Positions 35,618 through 45,835 of a DNA stretch of 64,000 nucleotides are shown one piece after another. The translations under genes and the position numbers were made by a program. Each line of letters opens with the position of its first letter. Position 1 is the stretch's first letter. Source of the DNA: Chlorops oryzae (Eukaryota > Arthropoda > Insecta > Diptera > Chloropidae); assembly GCA_020466095.1 (NCBI GenBank), contig JAIPUU010000373.1:1-64000 (forward strand), in the 5' to 3' direction. Below the pieces are notes generated by a model that had not been told where the DNA came from, searched no databases, and saw nothing but the letters and a program-made list of their open reading frames with translations.

Positions 35618-36180
35618 TTTTCTACAGCTTCTAGATATAAAACTATTCAACATGTAGTACAAAATATTTCTCAGAATGCATTATTCACGGAAGACTGTTA
35701 CCTTAAAGTTTGCCTAAAATCCGATTTTTTAACAAATTCTCTGCTACTTAAAACCTTATATCTCCGGCTCCCCTTATCCGATTTAACTCGTTTTTTCACC
35801 ACTTTATAGATAATTATATTTTCTTTGAATATTTTTTACGAATTACACATTTCACGTTATAAAATGGTTAATAACTTTCAAATAACCAAAAACGCTATTG
35901 TAGAAAAAACTTTATATTAAAGAAAATATAATAGCGTACACAGTGGTTTTAAAAAAAAAATTTCATTTTGGGGCACCTGCTCCAAAAGTGCATTCAAAGA
36001 ATTAAACTGCAGTTTTTTAAAAGTTTTATAATAAATATGGAAAAAAATTTAAAGCAACTATAATTATCTATAAAGTGGTGAAAAAACGAGTTAAATCGGA
36101 TATGGGGAGTCGGAGATATAAGGTTTTAAGTAGCAGAGAATTTGTTAAAAAATCGGATTTTAGGCGAACTTTAAAGTAAG
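35618..36180. mobile_element. Large palindromic (foldback) element, left part
   Basis: Arm 35700-35820 (ACCTTATATCTCCGGCTCCC, TCGTTTTTTCACCACTTTAT) is inverted at 36058-36180. The outer arm 35622-35700 (TTCTAGATATAAAACTATTC, CAGAATGCATTATTCACGGA) pairs with 45758-45835, on the far side of the BEL/Pao element, so the palindrome was split by that insertion. Confidence 0.75.
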
Positions 36181-36668
36181 TGTTTGGGCCGCGATCGAGC
36201 AGTTCGAATGCAAGTGGAAAAGAAGGGAGATTAGGAGAACTCTCGGGGGACAATCCTTGCTGGAATGCTACTCACGATTTACCTTTTGCTTTGATCACCT
36301 TCTGCTCTAAGAGCGAATTTCCCGGAGACAAACAAAATGTACGGCTTTTCAATGTGCTGAGTTCATAAGTTTTAATATTAATCCGAGTCAATCCCGTATA
36401 AATTAAATTGCAATCCTTGCTAGTTTTATATATACAAATCAATACTTTTTTTTGTTCTCGAAAGTAAATTATTAAAGTAAAAAATGAATGCTATAATAGG
36501 CGTAGTTGATGAGGGTTCGTCGTAGAGAACGATCCGCTGTCGTCGCCGGTTGAGTAGAAAAGAGACCGGAAATCATGTCGAAAATAGTGACGAGAAGAAA
36601 AGGCAAAAAAAGGAACGATTCGCCGAGGCTCTTAATGTAGTTCAGCGCAGGGCTGCATCTTGCGTATA
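36181..36668 (-). repeat. BEL/Pao 3' LTR (complete)
   Basis: Plus-strand ends TGTTTGGGCC and GCGTATACA, i.e. TG...CA. The adjacent GCAAGGGGCCCGGGA (minus strand) is the polypurine tract that primes plus-strand DNA, fixing the orientation. Positions 36362-36668 match the right LTR at 45448-45757. Confidence 0.8.
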
Positions 36669-37751
36669 CATCCCGGGCCCCTTGCAGCATCGGTGCAACA
36701 ACCTAAGGGGAAGACCTCCGTGATGAAGAAACTGGCCCCGTAACCAGGTAGCCGAAAATTGAATTTTGTGCCATTGGGACACCTTTCTTGTGAGGCAGAA
36801 TGCCTGACCGCACCACTTTTGGATAAACGTCGCCGCCCAGGATAAGTTCGCACACAGACCGAAGGTGAAATTGGTTGGCCGCTAAGACCACGTGCTCGAA
36901 TCGTGCTGGCACCTTCCATTTGACGCTCTGAAGGGGTGTAGAGTAGCGCAGTAAGCACGATTGCACATCGAGTTCCAGTATGCAATTTGAATCGAAATGC
37001 GGGCTGATGGTTATAGAGCTCATCTGAAGCTCCTTGCGCGTCCAAATGGGAAGATTGAGCCTTTTAATTAAGTCTTCTGATATTAGGCTGCGTTCGCTAC
37101 ACGGATCAATCAATGCTCGGACCGTATGATTCAGGCGTTGGTTTCGTATTTTGACATTGGCTGTTGGCATTAAGACGATAGATTCTTGCTCGGGAGAGGT
37201 GTCTGGCTTGCGTATCCGCGAAGGCGACTGATCTTGCTTCGCAGAAATTTTGTCCGATCTAGGATGTAAAAGTTAGTGGTGCTTTTCGCGGCAAATACCA
37301 CAACGTCCTTGGCTTTTACACTCATTCCGAAGGTGTGAATGAGCGAGGCAGTTGAGACAATAGCGAAATTTAGAGACGGAGCGTCTTCGAATCTCGGCTG
37401 ACATTAATAAAAAGTAGAGATGCCGCGGATAGTGATTTTGCCGGATACCGGATACCGGATATCCGGCAAGCTGCGAGGCCGGATAGCCGGATATCCGGCA
37501 ACCGGATAGTTGAATTTTTTCCCAAATTCAAAAGTAGCTTTATTCAGGCATGCTCTAGAATCCGAATCTGAATAAAAAATCTCGAAATTTATGCATTCCT
37601 TTTCATTCACACACTCAAATTTTTTTAGCTTCTTAAATGCAGACTTGAATTGCGTTATTGCAACTTTCTTACATCCTAGATTCAAGATAAATTATTTGGG
37701 AGCATATGAAGCCGAGAAAGCACGTCAAAAAGTATTATTAGAATATTTAAA

Positions 37752-38868
37752 GAGAACATGCCCCAAGTAGCAAAATAGGTCGAAAATTGGTAAATTCTTA
37801 CCTATATTAGGTCAGAATATTTACTTGACCTAACCTAAATAGGTCGAAATTACGTCGATTCGACGTAAGTGGGGAATAGATTGGAAGTCGATTGGCGGTA
37901 ATAATAGGTCATAATAGGGCATTTCGACTTCAAAGTCAGGGCAAAAAGAAGTCCGTTTACCTAATATTATATTAGTCGAAAAGAAGTCGCAATGACCAAT
38001 TTTCGACCTAATTGGACTTATGAGTAAAACGAAAGAGAACGTAAAAGGAAACGAAAAAAGTGAGAGAGAGAGTAACAGAGAAAGATATAAATACATAATA
38101 TCTTACTCAGTCATTCGTATTACTCGAAAGCAGAAATGAACGAGAGATTTTCTTCTTCGTGTGTCTTAAGAAATAAATAATAAATAAAATATGGACTTCA
38201 TTAAAAATTATTTTGCGCTTAATAAGTCCCAAAAACATATGCCCGCTGAGATTTTTCGTGAAAGTGTTCCTTCTACTTCTTAATTTTTAAGGGGCTTTCT
38301 CATTGATGGAAATTAAATAAATATTGCTTGAAAAAAATTGTTTTTCTTAAAGAAAAAACATATGCAGAAGAATAATTCTCAATTTGCCATTCGAAAAACA
38401 TGGCGGAGCTCGACCTATTTTGACCTATTTCGACTTTAAAGTCAAACCGACTATGAAGTCCGAAAATCAAGTCCGCTCGACTTTGAAGTCGAAGCATGCA
38501 ACAAAATAAGTCAACTTTTGACCCTATTTCGCCCTATAAGTCAAACGGACTTTAAAGTCGAATTTTAGTCGAAAAATTGGTCGGTTTGCCTTGAAAAATT
38601 ACCTAATTTGGAAGTCAAAGTCAAGTCAATATTAAGTCACAAAATAGGGCATTTTTACCTCTTTTCGACCAAAAATCGACTTGTTAGTCGAAACGACTTT
38701 GAAGTCATGAAATAGGTCGAAAAAAGGTAATTTGGACCTCCGAAACGGACTTTATAGTTAGGTCATATTTAAGGCCGGAAAATAGATCAGGAATAGGGTA
38801 ATTTCAACCTAAATAGGTCGATTCGACTTACTGCTGGTCGAATCGCCCTATTGTGCTTGTTGGGGCGA
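37752..38868. mobile_element. Element made of AGGTCGAAA words, inside hAT-C
   Basis: Ends CCCCAAGTAGCAAAATAGG and CCCTATTGTGCTTGTTGGGG are imperfect inverse copies. The body is a dense, irregular array of AGGTCGAAA / TTCGACCTA / GACTTTAAAGTC words on both strands. A related piece lies at 48257-48675. Confidence 0.65.
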
Positions 38869-38893
38869 TGAGTCATCTACTAGTGAAGAATCA

Positions 38894-39292
38894 GTGGGAT
38901 CAAACCCAAACAAAACTGACTTAAGTGCAACTCGCGAGTCCCATGAAACTTTTTGGGACTGTTTCAACGAAGTGGGGAATGAAAAAAACAATTCTTTCGA
39001 AAGCGAAAAAAACCCGATTGCAATAGAGATCGAAGCCTTCTTAAAGATAGTTCGAACTGATCGCAGCAGTAACCCTTTCACATGGTGGTCGCTCAACTCG
39101 AAAAAATACCCACTTTTGGCATCATTTGCGAAAGTATATCTGTCGGCTCCTTCCAGTAGTGTCTACAGCGAGAGACTCTTTTCCGAGGCGGGTCTGGTCT
39201 ACGAAAATAAGCGAAATCGTTTGTTGGCTGTAAACGCAGAAAAACTGGTATTTATTCATCACAATTTACCACTCTTTAACTATGAGTATTAA
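38894..39292 (+). pseudogene. hAT transposase C-terminal fragment (hAT-C)
   Basis: Reads ...NPFTWWSLNSKKYPLLASFA, then KVYLSAPSSSVYSERLFSEA, GLVYENKRNRL. This is the WW...YP.L...A...L..P.SS...ER.FS dimerisation motif of hAT transposases. The N-terminal and catalytic parts are missing. Confidence 0.85.
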
Positions 39293-39747
39293 ATGTAAAA
39301 CAAAAATAAGAAATGTTTTCTATCTTTTTCTATTGATCTTCTAGCGTATCTAAGGATTTTGTACGTTTTTTTTTGGTTTTTTGAAATACATAAACACATA
39401 AAAGTCGTCATCATTACAAATCGTTTTGTTCTACTTAATTATTTCATAAAGGGCTTCCTTCAAGGAGATTTATATGAAAAACTGTGAAATTTTTTAATAT
39501 CCGGTATCCGGTCGGATAATGAGTTAGTATCCGGCATCCGGCCGAATAGTTCATTTTATGCCGGATATGCCGGATACCGGATAGTAACCGGATATCCGCG
39601 GCATCTCTAATAAAAAGTTTGGACAATGAGCCAGTGGATGATGCCGGCAGCATATGCGGCACCGGTATTGATGGTCGCGTTTGGAGGTCATCGATCTGTA
39701 GAGTAGGATGAAGATGATTTAAATTAGAAAAAAAAGGTTTTGTTGTG

Positions 39748-40692
39748 TTAGTTTGTTGGTAGTATAATAAGCTTAGATATAGGACGGGTACAAGTTCCTC
39801 TGCTGGTGTATATATCTGCTACTCTAACTTTGTCGTCTGTTCCTACATAGGTTTTGACAATGCGTCCTAGTCGCCATTCCGTACTTGGCAAATTGTCTTG
39901 CCGAATGACGACGAAATCATTCGCCTTTACATTTTCTTTTGGTAATTTCCAACGATAACGCTTATGGAGTTCGTTCAAGTACTCGTGCTTCCACCGTTCG
40001 CACAAGAAGCTGTTCATGGCTTGTACACGTCGCCAACGATTTAGAATAGATAACGATTTTTCATTTACAGGTGGTTCAGCAGTGGAAAGGAGGGGCCCTC
40101 CAATAAGGAAGTTGCCAGGTGTTAAGGCTGCCAGATCCGTAGGATCTGCAGATTGTGGACTCAAGGGTCTAGAGTTGAGACAAGCCTCAATTTTAGCAAG
40201 GAGAGTTTGGAATTCTTCGAAGGTGTATTTTATTAATCCGGCAGATTTTCTCAAATGTAATTTAAAACTCTTTACACCTGCTTCCCATAATCCGCCCATG
40301 TAAGGAGCTCCTGCAGGGATGAAATTCCAAGAGAGGTTGTGATGCGCATTGTGGTTAATTGTAGTATCTTGGGAGGAGCGAAGAAAAAGTTCAAAATCTC
40401 TACGAAGTACTTTCTCGGCTCTGACGAAGTTTTTTCCATTGTCGGAGAATAGTTGAGACGGGCAACCTCTTCGAGCCGTGAACCGAGCGAATGCTGCGAG
40501 AAACGTTTCTGTGCTAAGATCAGATGTCACTTCGAGATGTATGGCTTTGGTGCTGAAACAAACGAAGATGCACACGTAACCCTTGGATAATCGATGACCG
40601 CGACCGCTATAGGACTTGATGTCAAATGGGCCTGCAAAGTCAACACCAGTGATCGTGAATGGTCTGGAAGGAAAGTTTACAAAACCAAGCAA
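39748..40692 (-). pseudogene. BEL/Pao integrase
   Basis: A 314-codon open frame with the DDE core: GVDFAGPFDI (first Asp), LFSDNGKNF (second Asp) and APYMGGLWEAGVKSFK (Glu), then the Pao-type C-terminal domain ending WRLGRIVKTYVGTDDKVRVA. Frame and motifs are intact, but the N-terminal zinc-binding part and all of RT are missing because foreign cDNA joins at about 40692. It is part of a defective element. Confidence 0.9.
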
Positions 40693-40695
40693 AAC

Positions 40696-40965
40696 AAATC
40701 CTATCAGCAGTGAAATGGAAAGTGCTTCAATTAACCAACGCGCAAGTCCAGTTGACAGCGATCACACAAATCCTATCAGCAGTGAAATGGAAAGTGCTTC
40801 AATTAACCAACGCGCAAGTCCAGTTGACAGCGATCACACAAATCCTATCAGCAGTGAAATGGAAAGTGCTTCAATTAACCAATGCGCAAGTCCAGTTGAC
40901 AGCGATCACACAAATCCTATCAGCAGTGAAATGGAAAGTGCTTCAATTAACCAACGCGCAATTCC
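40696..40965 (+). repeat. 72-bp tandem repeat, about 3.7 units, in frame
   Basis: Unit starts AAATCCTATCAGCAGTGAAA at 40696, 40768, 40840 and 40912. It encodes 24 residues (NPISSEMESASINQRASPVD then SDHT). The first three units differ by one base; the fourth diverges after CAACGCGCAA. Near identity suggests recent expansion. Confidence 0.92.
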
Positions 40966-41395
40966 CATGAACAGCGACATCGATATTATTTTAAAGAAAT
41001 ACATCGACATTGCAGTAAACAGCGACATCGAAATTAATTCAACAAACGACTGCGCAAGTGATTTTGTTGAAATTCACAATAACCAGAACTTCCCTTCGCC
41101 CGACAATCCACTTTCATACATGGACACAGAAGCAATTGAAACATCATCCAACATATCCAGCGCAATGTCAGGCAGTAATTCAATAGATTACGGCATTAAT
41201 GTAACACATGCCACCAAGATTCAATCTCCAGTATTTCAAAATGCAATACATAATGCAAATTTACAAATATATAATTTTTTGAAATGCAAAAAAATACAGG
41301 ATGTTGTCAAACAATTAATTTACGTTGTAATTATCGATCAATTCGCTTGGCAATATTGCCATTTCAATTTAGCAATTTTGAAAGACTTATGCTAT

Positions 41396-42016
41396 GTTCA
41401 TGCTTAGCCCTAAAAGCGCATTTACGGTTTTCGAAAATCGATTTTTCGAAGAGTGTTCATAGTGCCGCATTAAGTAAATGTGCTTTTACACACAACATAT
41501 GTTCTCGACTTACAAAACATCTGTCCTGTTTTAATTTGATGAAAAAGAAATCGAAATGCGTCGGCTGTAATTCATTTTATTTATTGTGCAGATATACCTG
41601 TCCATTCTGTTCAATTTAAACAAAATTGAACAATTAAACACATCGATATGTGCTATGAACAAAAAGCGTGCCAGTTTTTTGCAACTGCTCGCTTTATACA
41701 AAGGTGTGCAAAATTGTGTATTGAACTACATAAACATTAGACTATTAACTAGGAATAGAACTTGTGCGAGACGACTGGAAAACGTGAACAAACCAGCAAA
41801 AACGTTAACAAACCAGCAGTGCTGCCATATATTCGTACTGTCAAATAGTTCGAAACATGAAATTTTTCGAAGTTAGCAGAGTTGCATTCGCCTTAATGCT
41901 ACATTGAAGTTGCTTTTACTTGCATTAAGCTTTCAAATTTTGTATGGCTAAAAGCACATTTAAAGTCGCGTTAAGAGCTAAATGCGCTAAAAGCGCTTTT
42001 AGGGCTAAGCATGAAC
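41396..42016. mobile_element. TIR element interrupting the captured cDNA
   Basis: GTTCATGCTTAGCCCTAAAA then GCGCATTTA on the left; the inverse (TTTTAGGGCTAAGCATGAAC) ends at 42016. The interior includes a matching CGAAAATCGATTTTTCGAAG word. It ends the first open frame at 41407. Inserted after the cDNA was captured. Confidence 0.7.
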
Positions 42017-42986
42017 CCAGCATTAGACTCTGATTTATGTTTGCCGTGCTATATCGATTTTTAAACATTTACAGTTTCTGATGATACATTCATAAACAAT
42101 GCATGCCATATTGCTGAGAAATGTAATATAAAAGTTGTTCACGTATTTTGCGATGCTTCATATCTCAATTTAGCATGTATTAAAAATGCAACATTTCAGT
42201 CCAGTATTAAATATAAACAAAAAACCATTAACATTTCCATGGATTTATCGCATTTGAAAAAAATTGAATCAATAAAATTTCGTAATTCTAGTTTATTTCA
42301 TTTAATTTTCAATGAATCTGGTGGAAATCATTTTAACCGAAAAAATTTGCATTATCTTAAATCATTATTAAATACATCGAAAATATTCGATAATCGCAAG
42401 CATCATTCAGATTTCTATAAAAGAACACTTATAAACTTATATAATCTTATGAAAACATTTTTTAAAATTTACCAAACCAGAAGTATTTTCTCCTACAAAA
42501 ATATAAGTCAATCATATATTGAAGATTTTGGATCTATTTTCCATACTTCATCGAATGATGAAATTAACGATGCATATGAAATATTGAACAATTTCATTGA
42601 CAAATTCTGTAACCACCAAAAATTTAAACAATACTTGTTAAAAAAATAATTTTCATTAATTTAATCATAAACAATCTTCATTTTCAAAAATAACTATTAA
42701 ATAACGTATTACATTGAATCCATCCCAAACTGTTAATATGCTATGTAATACATTGGCTTATCAATCGAGCGATATTATGTTCAGTTCACTCATTTACATG
42801 AATGCGCGATGGTTCATATTTTACGCAGAAGAAACCAAGCAGCAGCATGCTCCTTCCAAATGGATACGTCAACTAACTGGAAATATTCAAATTTTATGAC
42901 CTTGGAGTGCGCAACAGGCAAACCGATGCAAAATCAAATCCATATGATAATATAAAATATTAATTATATGTGTAAGGAAAAAAAAA

Positions 42987-42992
42987 ATAAAA
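42987..42992 (+). terminator. Polyadenylation signal of the captured cDNA
   Basis: AATAAA, 15 bases before a poly-A run of about 24 (43008-43031). The spacing is that of a processed mRNA end. Confidence 0.8.
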
Positions 42993-43028
42993 TATGCATG
43001 CGTGATAAAAAAAAAAAAAAAAAAAAAA

Positions 43029-43108
43029 AAAGGAACGATTCACCGAGGCTCCTAATGTAGTTCAGCGCAGGGCTGCATCTTGCGTATACATCCCGGGCCC
43101 CTTGCATA
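43029..43108 (-). repeat. Third scrap of BEL/Pao LTR start plus polypurine tract
   Basis: Matches the LTR/polypurine junction at 36632-36683 (GGAACGATTC, GCTGCATCTTGCGTATACA, TCCCGGGCCCCTTGCA) inside the element. On the minus strand it follows the A17 frame directly and runs into the poly-T of the captured cDNA at the LTR's own A-run. Confidence 0.85.
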
Positions 43109-43631
43109 AACGCAACTCATTCCGAATAAATTGATTGAGCGCTAGATTTCTGGATTCGCCTAACTGGATGTGGTTCGGGAAATCGTCCTTAAATGGCAGT
43201 TGAACTATATAGCGTCCATCTGCAGTACGCCGAGTCGTTTGAGCATAATGCGATTCGCACCACCGGTCTGCTTCAGAGAGAGGTCGGGTTTGCGAAACTT
43301 CCTCGATTTCCCAGAATTTGGAGATTTGTTGATCGAGAGTGACTTCCGTAAAGTGAGAAACGAAGGAGGAAGTCTGAACCGATGGTCGCTCCGGAATCGG
43401 ACCTGTAATGATCCATCCAAATATGGTTTCTTGCGCGAGGAGAGAATCCATGACATTCTTTTTAAGTCCGCGTAACAAAATAGAGGGGTATAAGTCTCCT
43501 CCAATTAAGATATCTATGTTTGACCTTTTGTGTAGAGTCGGGTCCGCTAACTGAAGGTGTCGTATTTGTTGCTCTATCTCCCTATCAAATGAAAAGCTAG
43601 GCAGGCTGGAAGATAGGGCCGCGACGACCAT
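43109..43631 (-). pseudogene. BEL/Pao A17 peptidase region (truncated pol)
   Basis: Reads HKRSNIDILIGGDLYPSILL, IFGWIITGPIPERP, and WEIEEVSQTRPLSEADRWCE, the typical start of Pao pol before RT. It ends by running into the polypurine tract, where RT should begin. It is offset by a frame change (about 43665-43690) from the upstream protease. Confidence 0.85.
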
Positions 43632-43641
43632 TGCAATGGCT

Positions 43642-44409
43642 TCAATTTTGACGAGGGGGTTGAGAGATGTTCCGATGACCAGATGCCTTAGTGCTGTGGG
43701 CTGACACTACTCCATTAATCTCAGAAGTTATAAGCAAAGGAATGTTGCACCCAACAATTCCATAACTACAAAACGAAATCTGAGCTTGGATTGGTTTGGT
43801 CGGAAGACGTAATAATTTTTGTAATTTTTCAGAGATGAGGGTGACTTCAGAGCCTGGGTCTATTAATGCGCGCGCGGTGTAAACAGTTCCATTATGAATA
43901 ATTTCGACCATGGCCGTGCCAAGTAAAACATTTTTTGGTTGGAGCCGGAAGGATTGGATGTGTGTCAATCGATTGTTATTGCAAGTCGATTGAATTCCAT
44001 CGAACGATGTATTGTTAGAAAGATGGTGAGAAGTGGACTGTATTTGATTTGAGTTTATCTGGGGGTTCGAAGGCGTGGAATTGGAGTCACGGGGGAGTGA
44101 GGAGCTTGCCGGCGAAGCCGTAGTATTAGATATTGAATTTGAATGGGTCGAAGGGGACGTGTTCAAATCTTCTCTATGAAGAAGTGTGTGATGCTTTCGG
44201 TTGCATTTGAGACATAAACGAGTGCTTTTGCAATCTTTAAATATGTGGGCAGAAGCGAGACAATTGGAACAGAGCCGTAACTTTTTGACAGTTGAGGCCT
44301 TATCGTTCATATTCATCTGAAGGAATTTCGAACAATTTCGGATAGAATGGGATTCTGAGCAGAGTTTGCATTGAGAGGAAGATGCCGAGACGCTGGTTTG
44401 AAAGGATTA
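43642..44409 (-). pseudogene. BEL/Pao zinc knuckles and retropepsin
   Basis: Continues gag in the same frame after a single TAA at 44407-44409. A first knuckle (CKLCSESHSIRNC) lies upstream of the first Met; then CSNCLASAHIFKDC and CLKCNRKHHTLLH, a Ser/Asn/Thr-rich linker, and the protease word ALIDPGSEVTLISEKL. The in-frame stop could be a readthrough site or a simple mutation. Confidence 0.85.
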
Positions 44410-45399
44410 CTTTCCTTTTGGTTTCGTTGAAGAAGAAGATTCCTTTTGCGAAGAGGCGGTAGAATTGCGCACTACGGAATATGCTTCTAAGGCTTGAAAT
44501 CTGTGGGTGAGGAAGTGGTCCATGTCGTTCCAACTTGGAGTGGTTGATTTATCTTCAATGGATTGTTCCCAGAGGGCGAGAGACGCATTTGGTAGCTTCG
44601 ATGAACATAAAAAGACGACAATCGGATCCCAATTGTTAACGTCGACTTGATATTGGGTAAGCGAAGAGATGCAATTATTGATCGTCCGATGTAACTCTTT
44701 GAGTTTAGATCCGGTTTCAGTTGATACGGCAGACAAGTTAAAGAGGATTTTGAGTTGGCTACTGATCAGAAGGCGCTTATTCTCGTATCGATCCTTAAGA
44801 TTCTTCCATGCTTGATCGAAGCCATCGTTGGTTAATGGGGACATCTTTACTAGGTCCAATGCTTCTCCACTTGTTTTGTGACGTAAATGAAACAGCTTCT
44901 CTACTTTGGTCAGTCGTGAGTTGTTAACGTACACGGCAGAAAAGATGTCACGAAAAGAGGGCCAATTAAGATAATCTCCACTAAAAACCTCAGTATCACA
45001 AGGAGGCAGACGGATGTTAGGTGTGCTCGATTCTTCTGTTAGATGGGTAGAAGCCACTGGAACAGACAATCCGGCACATAACTCACTGATTTTGGATAAG
45101 CATCGGACATAGGCTTGATAGGTGCTATTATATTTTGAGTTAACAATCGTAATGTTGGAGAGATCTTGACCACCCGGAGTACTCAACTCTAGAAGACATT
45201 TTTGTTGAGCATCCTTAACAGCTACCCAGAGAGATTTAATTTCGTCTCGTTGGACCTCGAGCGAATAAATCGTATGCAATCGTTGTGGAATTTCATTGAA
45301 GCTGACTTCAAACTGGATAAGGGAGTCCGATACGATGGTGAAGGATTCAACAGACGACATAGCAGGATCAAAGATGGAAAGAGGGTTTTTCGTTGACAT
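44407..45399 (-). pseudogene. BEL/Pao gag (DUF1759-like)
   Basis: A 330-codon open frame from MSTKNPLSIFD, with the capsid-like signature LPPCDTEVFSGDYLNWPSFR then DIFSAVYVNNSRLTKVEKLF, HLRHKTSGEAL and NLKDRYENKRLLI. This is the gag block of BEL/Pao elements. It starts about 50 bp inside the 5' LTR and is itself intact; the element around it is not. Confidence 0.9.
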
Positions 45400-45447
45400 A
45401 GAACCTTGTTTCGGTTTAATTCGAAGTCCCTTTTACCGTAAATGAAA

Positions 45448-45757
45448 GTTCATAAGTTTTAATATTAATCCGAGTCGATCCCGTATAAATTAAATTGCAA
45501 TCCTTGCTAGTTTTATATATACAAATCAATACTTTTTTTTGTTCTCGAAAGTAATTTATTAAAGTAAAAAATGAATGCTATAATAGGCGTAGTTGATGAG
45601 GGTTCGTCGTAGAGAACGATCCGCTGTCGTCGCCGGTTGACTAGAAAAGAGACCGGAAATCATGTCGAAAATAGTGACGAGAAGAAAAGGCAAAAAAAGG
45701 AACGATTCGCCGAGGCTCCTAATGTAGTTCAGCGCAGGGCTGCATCTTGCGTATACA
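45448..45757 (-). repeat. BEL/Pao 5' LTR, truncated at its 3' side
   Basis: Matches 36362-36668 closely (a few differences). It lacks the 178 bp that open the left LTR on the plus strand, so the U5 side and probably the primer-binding site are lost. Confidence 0.8.
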
Positions 45758-45835
45758 GTTAGTCTTCCGTGAATAATGCATTCTGAGAAAAATTTTGTAC
45801 TACATGTTGAATAGTTTTATATCTAGAAGCTGTAA
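45758..45835. mobile_element. Foldback element, right outer arm
   Basis: TCTTCCGTGAATAATGCATT, TACTACATGTTGAATAGTTT, TATATCTAGAAGCTG: inverse of 35622-35700. Shows that the BEL/Pao element landed inside an older palindrome. Confidence 0.75.

Larger units (their letters stand above)
37415..39609. mobile_element. hAT-C, inserted in the BEL/Pao third ORF
   Basis: TIRs TAGAGATGCCGCGGATA and TATCCGCGGCATCTCTA, with a perfect 8-bp duplication ATAAAAAG at 37407-37414 and 39610-39617. Subterminal regions are arrays of CCGGATATCCGG words. A transposase C-terminal fragment remains at 38894-39292 and a second element sits inside at 37752-38868. Confidence 0.92.
36703..39690 (-). pseudogene. BEL/Pao third ORF: zinc knuckles plus retropepsin, split by hAT-C
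   Basis: Joining across the hAT-C insertion, the minus strand from about 39690 reads Cys/His clusters (YRCRICCRHHPLAHC, then YCLNCLAHSHLRNEC and CGICREKHH, a stop, LLH), followed at 37170-36703 by ALIDPCSERSLISEDL (retropepsin-like LIDxxSE) and ILGGDVYPKV...IFGYLVTGP, the A17-like region. It lies 3' of integrase and is not a second gag upstream of RT. It has one in-frame stop (near 37276), the 2.2-kb insertion and a truncated C-terminal part. Confidence 0.75.
40693..43031 (+). pseudogene. Polyadenylated cDNA (retrocopy) of unknown source, captured in the BEL/Pao element
   Basis: Reads as a plus-strand mRNA copy: an open frame from the junction (72-bp repeats, then YMDTEAIETSSNISSAMSGS), interrupted by a 621-bp TIR element, continuing as DDTFINNACHIAEKCNIKVV and MDLSHLKKIESIKF...CNHQKFKQYLLKK with a stop at 42647-42649. 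The 3' end has AATAAA at 42987-42992 and a poly-A tract from 43008. I recognise no domain. The tail abuts the first 65 bp of the LTR at its A-run, on the opposite strand from the retrotransposon genes. Possible source: a fast-evolving host mRNA or a viral transcript. Confidence 0.65.
36181..45757 (-). mobile_element. BEL/Pao LTR retrotransposon, rearranged provirus
   Basis: Minus-strand order: truncated 5' LTR (45448-45757), gag, zinc knuckles/protease, A17 peptidase, a polypurine tract plus LTR scrap, foreign cDNA in place of RT, integrase, a third knuckle/protease ORF split by hAT-C, polypurine tract, full 3' LTR (36181-36668). Target bases at the ends read GTAAG (36176-36180) and GTTAG (45758-45762), a 5-bp duplication with one mismatch. 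No intact RT or RNase H was found, so it cannot move on its own. Confidence 0.85.

Noticed and set aside
35606..36253. Two matching frames on opposite strands (sharing LKSDFLTNSLLLKTLYLRLP)
   Set aside because: They are the two arms of one palindrome, so the match is by inversion and not by protein conservation.
40616..40692. Start of a 263-codon plus-strand frame (40616-41407) as a host gene
   Set aside because: Its first 25 codons are antisense to the BEL/Pao integrase; the true cDNA begins at the junction near 40693.
43062..43108. C-terminal end of the A17 frame as real protein
   Set aside because: The last 15 or so codons are the polypurine tract and LTR start read in frame.
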